A stretch of DNA of 12,294 nucleotides, taken from assembly GCA_015494035.1 (NCBI GenBank), contig WGBZ01000138.1, forward strand, positions 1 through 12,294, given 5' to 3'. Of the stretch, positions 1 through 6,844 are shown piece after piece. Within the stretch, counting starts at the first letter, position 1. Each line of letters starts with the position of its first letter. Both the position numbers and the translations under genes were made by a program. A model generated the notes under the pieces. That model saw nothing but the letters and a program-made list of their open reading frames with translations, was not told the DNA's origin and did no database searches. Source of the DNA: Lysobacterales bacterium (GTDB lineage: Bacteria; Pseudomonadota; Gammaproteobacteria; Xanthomonadales; Marinicellaceae).

Positions 1-933
1 CTGGTGGTGCTGCCACCAGAACCAGCCGCCGAAAGCCAGCGCCAAAATCCCCAACAGCCACCACCAGCGCGCCGTGGAGGAGTTTTTTTCGGCCCCGTTG
101 TTATCGTCCTGCTGCCGGCTTTTGGTCACCAGCAGGTCCTCCAGTTCCAGGCGCACCGGTGGCAGGTTGCCGTAGTTTTCGCTGTGTTGCAGTTCGTCGG
201 CGTAGAGAAAGTGGATTTTGTCCAGCACGTCCTGCAGTTGGTCACGCAGACGTTCCGACGGGCTGCCCTTGATCAGCACCGCCAGATAGGCTTGCGGCCC
301 GTCGATAATCCACAGCTGATATTCGCCCAGCTCGGCGCTGCGCAGGCGCTTGCCCGAGTCACTGGCCAGGGTGTCGGAAACAAAGTCGCCGATGGCCGTC
401 AGCATGGCGGAAAAAGCGTCCTTGTCGCGGGCCAGTTCTTCTTCATGGCCGGCGTATTCGATCAACAGGCCGCTGTCTTTGTCGATCAGAAAGACGTGCT
501 GCACCTGGTATTCCACGGTGTTCAGAAACACCAACTCGGCAAAAGGCACGCCGGTTTTCCAGGCCTGCCAGCGCCAGCGCAGGGCTTTGGGGGACAGGCC
601 CAGCTCCAGCACGCGGTTGATGTCCGCCATGAGTTTTTTGATGGAAGCGCTCACTGAGGCCCGGATCATGGGGCCGATGACCGGCACAAACGCATCGATG
701 ATGGTGCGTTGCTCGCGTTTCAGCGCGGTTTTCAGCCCTTCGCCAATGGGTTTGGCCAGAACGGCCCGGTAGCTTGGGTCGTTTTTCCAAGCCTGGTTGG
801 TGGACTTGGCCAGTACCTGCGCGACTTCTTCACCGAAGCGGTCGGATTCCAGCACCCGTTCGCGCAGTTGCTGTAGCAATGCCAGCTCGTCGGCCAGCAG
901 CAGTTGTTTGATTTTGTCGCTTTCGGAGCTCAT
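1..933 (-). CDS. Membrane-anchored protein, N-terminal part of a probable OmpA-family protein (3' end outside window)
   Basis: The frame stays open from ATG at 933 to the left edge (311 codons, no stop), so the C-terminus is missing. Residues 1-280 look cytoplasmic and are helical and charged at the start. They hold three blocks I recognise from a family of large OmpA-domain proteins found in gammaproteobacteria and cyanobacteria: FVPVIGPMIR (82-91), WKTGVPFAELVFLNT (125-139) and HVFLIDKDSGLLIEYAG (146-162). One transmembrane segment follows a Trp-rich start at about 288-306 (WWWLLGILALAFGGWFWW), with the cytoplasmic domain on its N-terminal side. In the full family a periplasmic region and a peptidoglycan-binding OmpA domain should follow; that part cannot be seen here. 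The gene starts 32 bp after the coiled-coil gene at 966-1412 and is probably co-transcribed with it. Family assignment is from memory of conserved blocks; the molecular function is unknown. Confidence 0.8.
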   Translation of the reverse strand, partial: MSSESDKIKQLLLADELALLQQLRERVLESDRFGEEVAQVLAKSTNQAWKNDPSYRAVLAKPIGEGLKTALKREQRTIIDAFVPVIGPMIRASVSASIKKLMADINRVLELGLSPKALRWRWQAWKTGVPFAELVFLNTVEYQVQHVFLIDKDSGLLIEYAGHEEELARDKDAFSAMLTAIGDFVSDTLASDSGKRLRSAELGEYQLWIIDGPQAYLAVLIKGSPSERLRDQLQDVLDKIHFLYADELQHSENYGNLPPVRLELEDLLVTKSRQQDDNNGAEKNSSTARWWWLLGILALAFGGWFWWQHHQ

Positions 934-965
934 GCGCGCCACAGCCGGGGCAGGCGTTTCATGCC

Positions 966-1412
966 TTAATCGGCCAATTTGCCGGCCAGTTCATTCAGCC
1001 ACTTGGCCAGTTCATTGCGGTCGGTCTTGCGGTCATCCAACCGGCTGACTTCGCTATCCAGCTGTTGTTGGAGGTCAGCTTCGGTTTCGGTGATTTTGCG
1101 GTTCAGCTGCTTGTCCAGCTGCTGGATTTCTTCGGCCAGCGCGTTGGCCGTTTCTTGCTGTTCCTGCTTGAGGGATTTATCCAGGCTGTCCAGACGTTGA
1201 CTGATGTGAGTATTCAACTGATCGATGGCCTGCCCCAGTTCCGTGATCTTGTCTTGCATCTGTGCTTCCAGGCTGGCGAAGCGCTGCTGGAATTCACGCA
1301 GGTGCTGGCCAAACAGGATATCGCGAATTTGATCCACGGAATCCTGGCTTGGGGCGGTTTCGGGGGCGATGTGTTGGGCCTGGTTTTTATTTGCCATTTT
1401 TTTATTTGCCAT
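966..1412 (-). CDS. Small coiled-coil protein, partner of the OmpA-type membrane protein
   Basis: This encodes about 148 residues. The ATG at 1412 is preferred because GGAG lies 5 nt upstream; a second in-frame ATG at 1397 and a GTG at 1439 have no comparable site. Residues 1-25 are polar and probably disordered. Residues 26-52 form a conserved-looking helix (VDQIRDILFGQHLREFQQRF at 26-45). Residues 55-135 have the heptad pattern and Gln/Glu/Lys/Leu content of a long coiled coil. The end, LAKWLNELAGKLAD, is amphipathic. There is no signal peptide or membrane segment, so it is probably cytoplasmic. Its residues 27-43 match residues 6-22 of the downstream membrane protein without a gap. I know similar short coiled-coil proteins beside OmpA-domain proteins of this kind, but no established function. 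A structural or adaptor role is inference. Confidence 0.85.
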   Translation of the reverse strand: MANKKMANKNQAQHIAPETAPSQDSVDQIRDILFGQHLREFQQRFASLEAQMQDKITELGQAIDQLNTHISQRLDSLDKSLKQEQQETANALAEEIQQLDKQLNRKITETEADLQQQLDSEVSRLDDRKTDRNELAKWLNELAGKLAD

Positions 1413-1471
1413 GGGTTCTCCGGTGGCGGCGCGGGCCACGCTGAAAAAGGGTTAACGGGGTGTTTGGCAAA

Positions 1472-1499
1472 AGTCTATCACGATTGGCGAATGAATCAA
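1472..1499 (-). promoter_or_regulatory. Candidate sigma-70 promoter of the coiled-coil/OmpA-type cassette
   Basis: On the minus strand TTGATT (1499-1494) and TAGACT (1477-1472) are separated by 16 bp, giving a start near 1465 and a leader of about 50 nt before the ATG at 1412. The -35 element lies inside the nearer copy of the 13-bp tandem repeat. The match is moderate and no terminator was seen after the response regulator gene, so read-through is possible. Confidence 0.4.
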
Positions 1500-1515
1500 T
1501 CGACTGAATCAATCG
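1490..1515. repeat. Two tandem 13-bp direct repeats, possible operator
   Basis: The plus strand reads AATGAATCAATCG (1490-1502) followed directly by ACTGAATCAATCG (1503-1515), identical at 12 of 13 positions. The pair overlaps and lies just upstream of the candidate -35 of the cassette promoter. OmpR/PhoB-family activators commonly bind head-to-tail repeats at this location, usually with a spacing of 10-11 bp, and a gene for such a regulator is adjacent. The link is inference. Confidence 0.5.
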
Positions 1516-1577
1516 GCGTGAGGGCCAACGAGCGTTATGGCAGGATAAAACAGAAAAAATGGGAACAGGATGAGGGC

Positions 1578-2273
1578 TCAGGCCACGTGGCGATTTTCCC
1601 GCACCATCTTGTAGCCTTGATGGTAAACAGAAATGAGTTTCCAGCCGTGACTGCCGTCCAGTTGCAGTTTCTTGCGCAAGCGGCTGATGTGGGTGTCAAC
1701 GGTGCGGGTGTTGATATCCGAACGACGCACCCAGATGGTTTCCAGCAGGCTTTTGCGTGACACCAGCCGTCCAGGATTCTTGAAAAAATGCACGCACAGG
1801 TCGAATTCCTTGGCCGTCAGTGAAACGGGTTCACCATTGAGGGCAATGCGGCCTTCCTGCGGATCAATTTCATAGGGCGAGGTGTCATCCAGGCTGGGTT
1901 TCTGGTTTTTGTTGTAGCGGCGGCTCACGGCCGTGAGTCGTGCCAGCAGTTCACCCTGGGTGATGGGCTTGGCAATGTAGTCATCGGCACCCTGGGTGAG
2001 GGCTTCCACCATGTCATTTTCATCGGCTCGGGCGGAAAGGAAAATCACCGGGATATCATCGTAGCGGCTGGCCTTGATCCAGTGCAGCACGTCCATGCCG
2101 TCAATCACCGGCAGGTTCCAGTCCAGCAGGGCGACATCCGGCAAGTCAAAGGGAATGCGACGAATGAACTCACGCCCGGTATCGAACACCTGGCACTCGT
2201 GGCCATGTTCTTCCAGCCACAGCTTGTATAGCTGGGCCTGATCCGGATCGTCTTCCAGGATAAATATTTTCAT
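1578..2273 (-). CDS. Orphan OmpR/PhoB-family response regulator
   Basis: This is a 231-residue two-domain regulator of typical family length. The receiver domain (about 1-120) has the acidic pocket E7, D8, D9, the phospho-acceptor D51 in LLDWNLP, S80 in FLSAR, and K102 in IAKP, so it should be phosphorylated normally. The C-terminal winged helix (about 130-228) holds LTAKEFDL, the recognition-helix segment NTRTVDTHISRLRKKL and the hairpin end QGYKM. It should bind DNA as a dimer and regulate transcription. No histidine kinase gene touches it; the nearest is ntrY at 4008-6209, beyond the ALDH and DUF2007 genes. The start is fixed by MKIFILEDD, which opens the first receiver strand, although no clear Shine-Dalgarno precedes it. 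The downstream cassette promoter with its tandem repeat is a candidate target. Confidence 0.95.
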   Translation of the reverse strand: MKIFILEDDPDQAQLYKLWLEEHGHECQVFDTGREFIRRIPFDLPDVALLDWNLPVIDGMDVLHWIKASRYDDIPVIFLSARADENDMVEALTQGADDYIAKPITQGELLARLTAVSRRYNKNQKPSLDDTSPYEIDPQEGRIALNGEPVSLTAKEFDLCVHFFKNPGRLVSRKSLLETIWVRRSDINTRTVDTHISRLRKKLQLDGSHGWKLISVYHQGYKMVRENRHVA

Positions 2274-2304
2274 GCGTCGATAAGTGAGTGTCTGCTTGTG
2301 AATA

Positions 2305-2333
2305 ATTGTGCCATTAAAGCACTATGCTGACAA
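2305..2333 (-). promoter_or_regulatory. Candidate sigma-70 promoter of the response regulator, with overlapping inverted repeat
   Basis: On the minus strand TTGTCA (2333-2328) and CACAAT (2310-2305) are 17 bp apart, in the gap between the ALDH stop and the regulator start. An inverted repeat ATGCT-GACA-AGCAT (2324-2337) covers the -35 element and could be an operator. A TTATTCACA sequence (2305-2297, minus), which fits the DnaA-box consensus TTATNCACA, lies at the predicted transcription start. The leader would be only about 25 nt. Confidence 0.5.
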
Positions 2334-2378
2334 GCATTCAAATAGTCGCCCTGTCAAGCCCGGTCACAGGCCGATTGT

Positions 2379-3782
2379 TCACAGGCGGGCCAGCCAGTCG
2401 ATCAGCCGCCTTTTCCAGGCCGTGTATGGCGGGCGAATGAGGCCGTTGGCATTGAGTCGGGATTGGTAATACACCGGTTTCAGGTGGCTGAAGGTGTCAA
2501 AACCGGCCTGACCGTGGTAACGCCCGAGGCCGCTTTCACCCACGCCGCCAAAGGGCAGGTTGTCCTGGGCAAACTGGACCAGGGTTTCGTTGACACTGAG
2601 GCTGCCAGAAAGGGTTTCGCGCTGAATCCGGCGAATTGCCGCCGGTTGTGAACCGTAAAAGTACAGCGTCAGCGGATGGGGCCGCTGCTTGACGAAGGCT
2701 GTCTTGGCCTGCAAGCCCGCGCGGGCCAGTAGTGGCAAAATGGGGCCGAAAATCTCCTCGCGCATCAGTGCGCTGTCCACCGGTGGCTCACGCACCAGCA
2801 CGGGAGGGAAAATCCGCTGTTGCCGGTGTGCCTCGGTAATTGGGCCCAGCGGCCAGTGCAGGGATTCTGGCGGCAGTTCCGCCAGCAGTTTTTCCAGCCG
2901 TTGAAAATGCCGCTGATTGATGATGGCCGTGTAATCCGGGTTGTTCAGCACATCGCCGGGATAAAGGCTTTGACAGCCGTTCCTGGCCGCGTCCAGCACG
3001 GCCTGAGTCTGGTTGGGTTCTGCCAGCAGGTAGTCCGGCGCAATGCAGGTTTGTCCGGCATTGAACAATTTGCCGGCCATGACGCTGCGCATGACTCGTG
3101 CCGGCTTGGCATCGGCTTCAAGAATCACTGGCGACTTGCCGCCCAGCTCCAGGGTCACGGGCGTCAGTTGGCAGGCGGCCGACTGCATCACCTTACGGCC
3201 CACGGCGGTGGAACCGGTAAACAACAGGTGACCAAAAGGCAGGCTGGTAAAAGCCGCTGCGGTGTCGGCCTGGCCTTCGACCACAACCACTTCGTCCGGG
3301 CCAAACGCTTCTGCCAGTATGGTGCGCAGGACGGCATTGGTTTGGGGGGTCAACTCCGAAGGTTTCAGCATCACCCGGTTGCCGGCAGCCACCGCGGCCA
3401 CCAGTGGGCACAAGGCCAGATTGACCGGGTAATTCCAGGGCGAAATCACCCCCACCACCCCCAGGGGTTGTGGCACCAGGCGGGCCTTGGAAGGCCAGAA
3501 TTTAACCCCCACTGGCACCGGCCGCGGTTGCGCCCAGCGCGTGAGCTTTTTCTGGCTGTGCTGGATGTCGGACAACACCAGGGCGATATCCGCCAGACGG
3601 GTTTCAGCCTCGGCCCGGCGGCCAAAATCGGTGTTAACGGCAGCCACCAGCTTATCGCTGTGGGTTTTCAGAGCCCGGTGCAGGGCGCGTAGGCGTTGCC
3701 GGCGTTCGTCCAGCGAAAGGGGTGCGGCCTGCCGCAGGCGTTCAAATCGCTGGCGTAGTTCAGAAGGGTTGGGGTTTTTCAT
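2379..3782 (-). CDS. NAD(P)-dependent aldehyde dehydrogenase, coniferyl-aldehyde-dehydrogenase-like (ALDH3-type)
   Basis: The 467-residue protein should oxidise an aldehyde to the acid with NAD(P)+. The ALDH landmarks are present: N117 in SPWNYP, the cofactor-loop motif FTGSTAVGR (188-196), general base E212 in LELGGK, catalytic C246 in FNAGQTCIAPDY, and EEIFGP (342-347). The 34-residue gap between E212 and C246, the short total length and the GLGRYHG region match the ALDH3/coniferyl aldehyde dehydrogenase (CalB) group rather than the 480-500-residue ALDH1/2 group. The C-terminus (PPYTAWKRRLIDWLARL) is basic and amphipathic, as in enzymes of this group that associate with membranes. The real substrate is unknown; medium or long aliphatic aldehydes are as likely as aromatic ones. 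The start overlaps the DUF2007 gene by 23 bp and has AGGA 9 nt upstream inside that gene. Confidence 0.93.
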   Translation of the reverse strand: MKNPNPSELRQRFERLRQAAPLSLDERRQRLRALHRALKTHSDKLVAAVNTDFGRRAEAETRLADIALVLSDIQHSQKKLTRWAQPRPVPVGVKFWPSKARLVPQPLGVVGVISPWNYPVNLALCPLVAAVAAGNRVMLKPSELTPQTNAVLRTILAEAFGPDEVVVVEGQADTAAAFTSLPFGHLLFTGSTAVGRKVMQSAACQLTPVTLELGGKSPVILEADAKPARVMRSVMAGKLFNAGQTCIAPDYLLAEPNQTQAVLDAARNGCQSLYPGDVLNNPDYTAIINQRHFQRLEKLLAELPPESLHWPLGPITEAHRQQRIFPPVLVREPPVDSALMREEIFGPILPLLARAGLQAKTAFVKQRPHPLTLYFYGSQPAAIRRIQRETLSGSLSVNETLVQFAQDNLPFGGVGESGLGRYHGQAGFDTFSHLKPVYYQSRLNANGLIRPPYTAWKRRLIDWLARL

Positions 3783-4002
3783 ACCAATGGTCCTGTAAGA
3801 TTTCCATGGCCCGGTCGCGATCCTCGGCCACTACCATAACTTTGACCGGCTGATCCAGGGGCAGCTCACCCAGTCCACCGGCCAGGTATTGGCCCGTTAC
3901 CTGGGCGGGGATGCCGTGGTGATTGAGCAATTCCTTCACCAGCCACGCTTCGGTAAACTGGTTGCTGCGAAAGACGGTGGCGATGTCTGGCGGTGAGCGC
4001 AT
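3760..4002 (-). CDS. Small DUF2007 (putative signal-transducing) protein
   Basis: This encodes about 80 residues (MRSPPDIATVFRSNQFTEAW onwards). It matches the DUF2007 pattern: a first strand followed by a helix that extracts short 'EA.LVKELL..HGIPA' phrases, then a Gly-rich turn, a VMVVAEDRDRA strand-helix unit and a C-terminal HWYEKPQPF tail. There is no signal peptide or membrane segment. The molecular function of the family is not established despite its Pfam name. ATG at 4002 is chosen because AGGAGG sits 9 nt upstream, inside the last codons of ntrY; a TTG at 4011 would abut that site and is unlikely. The gene begins 5 nt after the ntrY stop and overlaps the ALDH start, so the three are probably translated from one message. 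Confidence 0.85.
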   Translation of the reverse strand: MRSPPDIATVFRSNQFTEAWLVKELLNHHGIPAQVTGQYLAGGLGELPLDQPVKVMVVAEDRDRAMEILQDHWYEKPQPF

Positions 4003-4007
4003 GGGCT

Positions 4008-6209
4008 TCAACCTCCTGGGGGCGTGGGGGACGGGTGGTCGCTGGCCGCTGGCGCATGCACCGGCAGGCGGATTTCCACCACCGCCCCGCCATCGGGGTG
4101 ATTATAGGCGCGAATCAGGCCACCATGTTCCTCGACTATTTTCTTGACGATGGCCAGGCCCAGGCCAGAACCGCCGGTTTTGGTGGTGACGTAAGGCTCA
4201 AACAGGTGATCCAGCAGTTGTTCGTCAAAGCCGTGGCCGTGGTCTCGAATGGTCAACAGCAGGGTTTGGCCATGATCGTCATCGCGCACCCGGGTGCTGA
4301 TGGCAATGCGCGATTCGTTGCCCGGCTGGCTTTCCTGGGCGTTCTTGATCAGATTGGTCAGCAGCTGCTGGATGCGGTTCTTGTCCAGCAGCAAAACCGG
4401 CTCAGGTTCGCTCAGGTGCAGCGAGAAGCGAATGCCCGGGTGAGATAGCGAGTAGAAATTAACCGCTTCGGTGATCAGCTGGTTAAGGCCGCCGGGCTCC
4501 CGTTTCAACTGCGGCGCCTTGGCGTAATCGGAAAAGGCGTTGACCAGGGTCTTGAGCGTTTCCACCTGCGAAATAATGGTGCCGGTGGTGCGGTTCATGA
4601 TCTCGGCGTCTTCCGGTGGCATGCGCGACAGAAAACGCAGGCGCAGGCGTTCGGCCGAAAGCTGGATCGGCGTCAGCGGGTTTTTGACTTCATGCGCCAG
4701 GCGTCGTGCCACTTCACCCCAGGCCGCGTCGCGTTGGGCCTGATTAAGCACGGTTTCGTCATCAAAAACCACCACCAGACCGCCCTCCTCCTGTTCACGC
4801 TCGGGAATCCGGCTGCCACGCACCACCAGGATGCGGCGAAAGGAATCCTCGGCCAGCAACACTTCCTGTTGCCATTCGTCAGCGCGGTCTTCGAGCTTTT
4901 TCAGAATCAACTCCACCAGCGGCTGCAGGGCACGGTTCTTGTGCGAAAGGAATTCCAGATTCTGGTTCAGCAGGTCTTTCAGATCCAGGTGTAAAATGGC
5001 GGAGGCGGCCTGGTTGGCCATCAGGATGCGCTGGTTCTTGTCGATGCTAAGCACGCCGCTGGACAGGTGGGCCAGCACGCTTTGCAGGTACCAGCGTTGC
5101 GATTCAGCCTCCACTTGCGACCGGTGCGCCAGGGCGCTAGAGGCGGCCAGCTGCGATGACATGGTGTTAAAAGATTTGACCAGAAACCCCAGCTCATCGT
5201 CGGTTTCCACCGGAATCTTGTGCCCGAACTCACCTTTGGCGATGGACTGGGTGGCTTCGCTTAACAGGCGCACTGGCGCCACCAGTTGTCGCGCGGCGGA
5301 AAAGGCGCGTAACAGCGCCAGCAACACGCTCAGCAACAAAACGATGGTCAGAATAATGATAAAGGTCTGTTTGACCTGGGTGCGCTGATAAGCCTGCCGT
5401 TTGTAGTCGTGATAGGTGGCTTCGATGTTGTTGACCAGGGCACTGTAAGCCGGCGGCACCACAAACAGGGCCTGCACAAAACGCTGCCGCCTTGAAATCC
5501 GCAACGGGTCCGGGTCCACCGGCACCAAGGTACGGATTTGCAGGCCATTCTCGGCCGGTTCCACCCGGGCATAAGGCTGGCCGCTGCGGGCGTTTTGCAG
5601 GGCCTGCTGGGGCGGCAGGCTGGTTTTCAGGGAAAAAGGATCGAGGTTGCTGTTGGCTAGCACCGTGCCGGAGTCATCCAGCAGGCTCAGGCTGGTGGCG
5701 CCACCGGCATCGTCCAGCAGGCTGTCGAGCCGGATGACCTGTGCGGCTGGGCTCATATTGGCCAGTTCACGCGCCAGGCGTTTGCTGATGGCCAGGTTGC
5801 GGCGGGTCTGGGTTTCCAGAAAAATCTGCCCCAGCGAGAGGGAGTCACGCAGGGCTTTTTCGGTTTCGCTGCTGAACCAGCTGTCCACGTAGCGGTCCAC
5901 GAACTGGTTGGCAAACAGGTAAAGGATCAGTACCGGTGGCAGTGACAGGGCAATAAACGTCGTTACCATGCGGGTGGTGAGGCGGATTCCCGGTTCGTTC
6001 TGTTTGCGTTTGAAATACAGCCAGACCAGCCGCTGGATGATCACCAGAGAGAGCAAGGCCACGGCCAGCACAGAGGCGCCAAACAGCCACAGGTAAACGC
6101 GGTTGAACTGTTCCCGGCCCTGGATGGCTTCGCCCAGCCAGTACAGGGCAGCCAGTAACAGGGCGATAATGCCAAAGGGCAATAGTGACCTTTTCAGCAC
6201 GTGCTTCAT
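4008..6209 (-). CDS. ntrY: NtrY-family membrane sensor histidine kinase
   Basis: The 733-residue protein has NtrY architecture. Three membrane segments lie at about 8-27, 38-62 and 82-102, then an extracytoplasmic region (about 103-280), a fourth membrane segment (282-302), a HAMP linker (about 303-358), a PAS domain (about 370-485), the phospho-acceptor helix with H506 in ARRLAHEVKNPLTP, and an ATPase domain with N-box LLTNLIKNAQES, G1 DHGHGF and G2 GGSGLGLAIVKK. All catalytic residues look intact. NtrY normally phosphorylates the sigma-54 activator NtrX and is linked to nitrogen or redox sensing in different bacteria; ntrX is not next to it here. The ATG overlaps the DUF4390 stop by 4 nt (ATGA). 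The Pro-rich tail (SDHPSPTPPGG) encodes the AGGAGG ribosome site of the next gene. Confidence 0.93.
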   Translation of the reverse strand: MKHVLKRSLLPFGIIALLLAALYWLGEAIQGREQFNRVYLWLFGASVLAVALLSLVIIQRLVWLYFKRKQNEPGIRLTTRMVTTFIALSLPPVLILYLFANQFVDRYVDSWFSSETEKALRDSLSLGQIFLETQTRRNLAISKRLARELANMSPAAQVIRLDSLLDDAGGATSLSLLDDSGTVLANSNLDPFSLKTSLPPQQALQNARSGQPYARVEPAENGLQIRTLVPVDPDPLRISRRQRFVQALFVVPPAYSALVNNIEATYHDYKRQAYQRTQVKQTFIIILTIVLLLSVLLALLRAFSAARQLVAPVRLLSEATQSIAKGEFGHKIPVETDDELGFLVKSFNTMSSQLAASSALAHRSQVEAESQRWYLQSVLAHLSSGVLSIDKNQRILMANQAASAILHLDLKDLLNQNLEFLSHKNRALQPLVELILKKLEDRADEWQQEVLLAEDSFRRILVVRGSRIPEREQEEGGLVVVFDDETVLNQAQRDAAWGEVARRLAHEVKNPLTPIQLSAERLRLRFLSRMPPEDAEIMNRTTGTIISQVETLKTLVNAFSDYAKAPQLKREPGGLNQLITEAVNFYSLSHPGIRFSLHLSEPEPVLLLDKNRIQQLLTNLIKNAQESQPGNESRIAISTRVRDDDHGQTLLLTIRDHGHGFDEQLLDHLFEPYVTTKTGGSGLGLAIVKKIVEEHGGLIRAYNHPDGGAVVEIRLPVHAPAASDHPSPTPPGG

Positions 6210-6844
6210 GGGGTTTTTTCCCCTACACCCTGGCTGCCCGGTGGCCTTTCCACCGAACCGGCGGCAGACGTTGTAGGCAAGGCAAACCGCCGCCAGCCGG
6301 TGTCCAGGGACCAGGCGCTGTTGAGCAGGGTGGGCAGTTGCATGGCCGCGGGCAAGGCACCAGTGTCCAGTCGCAGGCGAATTTCAACCGCATCGGCCGA
6401 TGCGCGTTGCGGCAGCTGCAATGGCGCCAGTTGGCCCATCTGCTGCCAAAGGTTGTCCAGGCGCAAAAAGCCGCGCTGCTGGCCGTTATCGAGGTTTTTC
6501 AGCAGGTACTGTTTGCTGAGGGAAAAATAGCGTACTTCCAGGTTGTGGCGCTGGCTTTCCAGCACCGTGTCCCACCACAGGGGGATATTTTTCAGTAAGC
6601 GCCCCTTGAGTTGGAAACGCAGGGCCACTCCGCTGTGAATGGCTTCGAGCACCGGAGCTTCCACCTGCCAGCGGAAAACCGGGGTCACTTCCCACAACGG
6701 GCCGCGGGGAAGGATGCTGGCTGACTCGATGCTCACTTCCGAGGTACGACCTGGCAGGGGTATCACGAAAAGAAACAGCAACAAACAGCCCAACACAGAC
6801 TGTGTGAAGCCGGTGAACACGGGGCGTGGCCGGGAATCAGTCAT
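6206..6844 (-). CDS. Exported DUF4390 protein
   Basis: This 212-residue protein has an N-terminal hydrophobic stretch (about 16-31, SVLGCLLLFLFVIPLP) after a basic start, consistent with a signal peptide cut near 34 or a membrane anchor. The mature part is beta-rich, with the family features LRFQLKGRLL, the WWDT segment at 90-93, RYFSLSKQYLL and LRLDTGALP. DUF4390 proteins are encoded between rsmB and ntrY in many gammaproteobacteria, so I infer an envelope protein that works with, or informs, the NtrY sensor; no biochemical role is known to me. The start overlaps the rsmB stop by 8 nt and its own stop overlaps the ntrY ATG by 4 nt. The last 20 residues (SVERPPGSQGVGEKTP) are probably disordered. 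Confidence 0.9.
   Translation of the reverse strand: MTDSRPRPVFTGFTQSVLGCLLLFLFVIPLPGRTSEVSIESASILPRGPLWEVTPVFRWQVEAPVLEAIHSGVALRFQLKGRLLKNIPLWWDTVLESQRHNLEVRYFSLSKQYLLKNLDNGQQRGFLRLDNLWQQMGQLAPLQLPQRASADAVEIRLRLDTGALPAAMQLPTLLNSAWSLDTGWRRFALPTTSAAGSVERPPGSQGVGEKTP

Noticed and set aside
1413..1439. Upstream GTG start of the coiled-coil gene at 1439.
   Set aside because: It has no ribosome site, while GGAG lies 5 nt before ATG 1412.
1065..1760. Plus-strand open frame crossing the coiled-coil gene, its promoter and the regulator 3' end.
   Set aside because: It runs through non-coding sequence and two genes, with no domain or ribosome site.
2341..2378. Possible hairpin after the ALDH stop (CCTGT...ACAGG on the minus strand).
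   Set aside because: The stem is only 5 bp with an 11-base loop and no T-run, so it does not qualify as an intrinsic terminator.
2820..3692. Plus-strand open frame of about 290 codons within the ALDH gene.
   Set aside because: The ALDH catalytic motifs on the minus strand settle the coding strand; the antisense product is His/Gln-rich shadow sequence.
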